Shown here: positions 63,927 to 64,000 of the stretch, in pieces | Layout of the letters: each line of letters opens with the position of its first letter | How positions within the stretch are numbered: the first letter of the stretch is position 1 | Origin: Streptomyces sp. TG1A-60 | GTDB lineage: Bacteria; Actinomycetota; Actinomycetes; Streptomycetales; Streptomycetaceae | Length of the DNA: 64,000 nt | NCBI RefSeq assembly: GCF_037201975.1 | Contig: NZ_CP147520.1 | Location: forward strand, 3,348,001-3,412,000 | Direction of reading: 5' to 3' | The notes under the pieces: generated by a model | Told to the model about the DNA's origin: nothing | The model's database searches: none | What the model saw: the letters and a program-made list of their open reading frames with translations, nothing else | Translations under genes and position numbers: made by a program

Positions 63927-64000
63927 GGTGCTCCTGCGGGTAGAGCGGGGCTGCGGGCGGTCATGCGTCCCCAGACCGCCCCGTCGACAGCAGGCTATGT
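63927..64000. promoter_or_regulatory. start of the rex upstream region
   Basis: Only 74 bases are visible. No TGTGAAC...GTTCACA-type Rex operator is seen here; it may lie beyond the window. A short GC-rich dyad (GGGCGGTC near 63956 and GACCGCCC near 63975) is present. Confidence 0.35.

Noticed and set aside
63927..64000. Rex operator upstream of rex
   Set aside because: No palindrome of the TGTGAAC...GTTCACA type occurs in the visible 74 bases.

Overview
The window is high-GC actinobacterial chromosome, almost certainly Streptomyces or a very close relative. The evidence is the strong third-position G+C, the rex-hemA-hemC-hemD-hemB order, the divergent class I lysS/argS pair, DUF574 and DUF2637 proteins, the DUF3558-type lipoproteins and the scarcity of TTA codons. 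No rRNA, tRNA or CRISPR array was recognised.

Layout. (1) 1-6130 is chromosomal: ccdA and tlpA (cytochrome c biogenesis), a polysaccharide-deacetylase-like lipoprotein, a histidine phosphatase, hemL with an apparent one-base frameshift, and a proline-rich, Asp-Arg-repeat protein. (2) 6055-28971 is a site-specific integrated mobilizable element of about 22.9 kb. It sits in the 3' end of the repeat-protein gene, with a 54-bp identical core at both ends (6055-6108 and 28918-28971). The element carries its own synonymously recoded copy of the gene's last codons plus a UUCG-loop terminator, so the host protein is restored unchanged. It encodes a tyrosine integrase, an excisionase-like HTH protein, a DUF3631-type ATPase whose 5' coding part is packed with palindromes, a MobC-like protein and a relaxase. 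An ISAs1-family IS with a target duplication lies next to the integrase. (3) Element cargo is 14136-28781. A divergent module is built around an XRE/TPR regulator (YdcF, WbqC-like and flavoprotein genes one way; a degenerate resolvase-like protein, three small proteins, a radical SAM/SPASM enzyme, a 70-residue candidate precursor peptide and a phosphotransferase the other way). Then come an ECF sigma factor with a partner membrane protein, an HTH protein, a secreted I36-type inhibitor, remnants of a FAAL/NRPS locus, an AMIN-like secreted protein, and a Gp37/Gp68 (three-Cys) + TcmP pair that contains TTA codons.

(4) 29048-50310 is chromosomal: two overlapping crcB genes, remnants of a flavoprotein and of a lasso-cyclase-like protein around an aminotransferase, a MerR/TOBE regulator with modABC, an RsbW-like ATPase, a transglutaminase-like protein, a two-component system, a glycosyltransferase, an LLM oxidoreductase, an AraC remnant, an SDR, SnoaL-like and YnfA proteins, rtcB, two lipoproteins and a DUF2637 protein. 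(5) 50313-64000 holds lysS and argS, an aminotransferase remnant, a kinase-like protein, a DUF574 methyltransferase, and the tetrapyrrole genes hemB, hemD, hemC and hemA, followed upstream by rex. With hemL these give nearly the whole C5 pathway from glutamyl-tRNA to uroporphyrinogen III, with the redox repressor Rex heading the operon.

Data quality. Several otherwise intact genes (hemL, the DUF2637 gene, the radical SAM gene, the WbqC-like gene) are broken by single-base changes in short G/C runs. A working heme pathway needs hemL, so at least some of these look like homopolymer errors in the sequence rather than true mutations. The most interesting candidate system is the radical SAM/small-peptide module at 17290-20874. 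The TcmP pair at the right edge of the element comes next.
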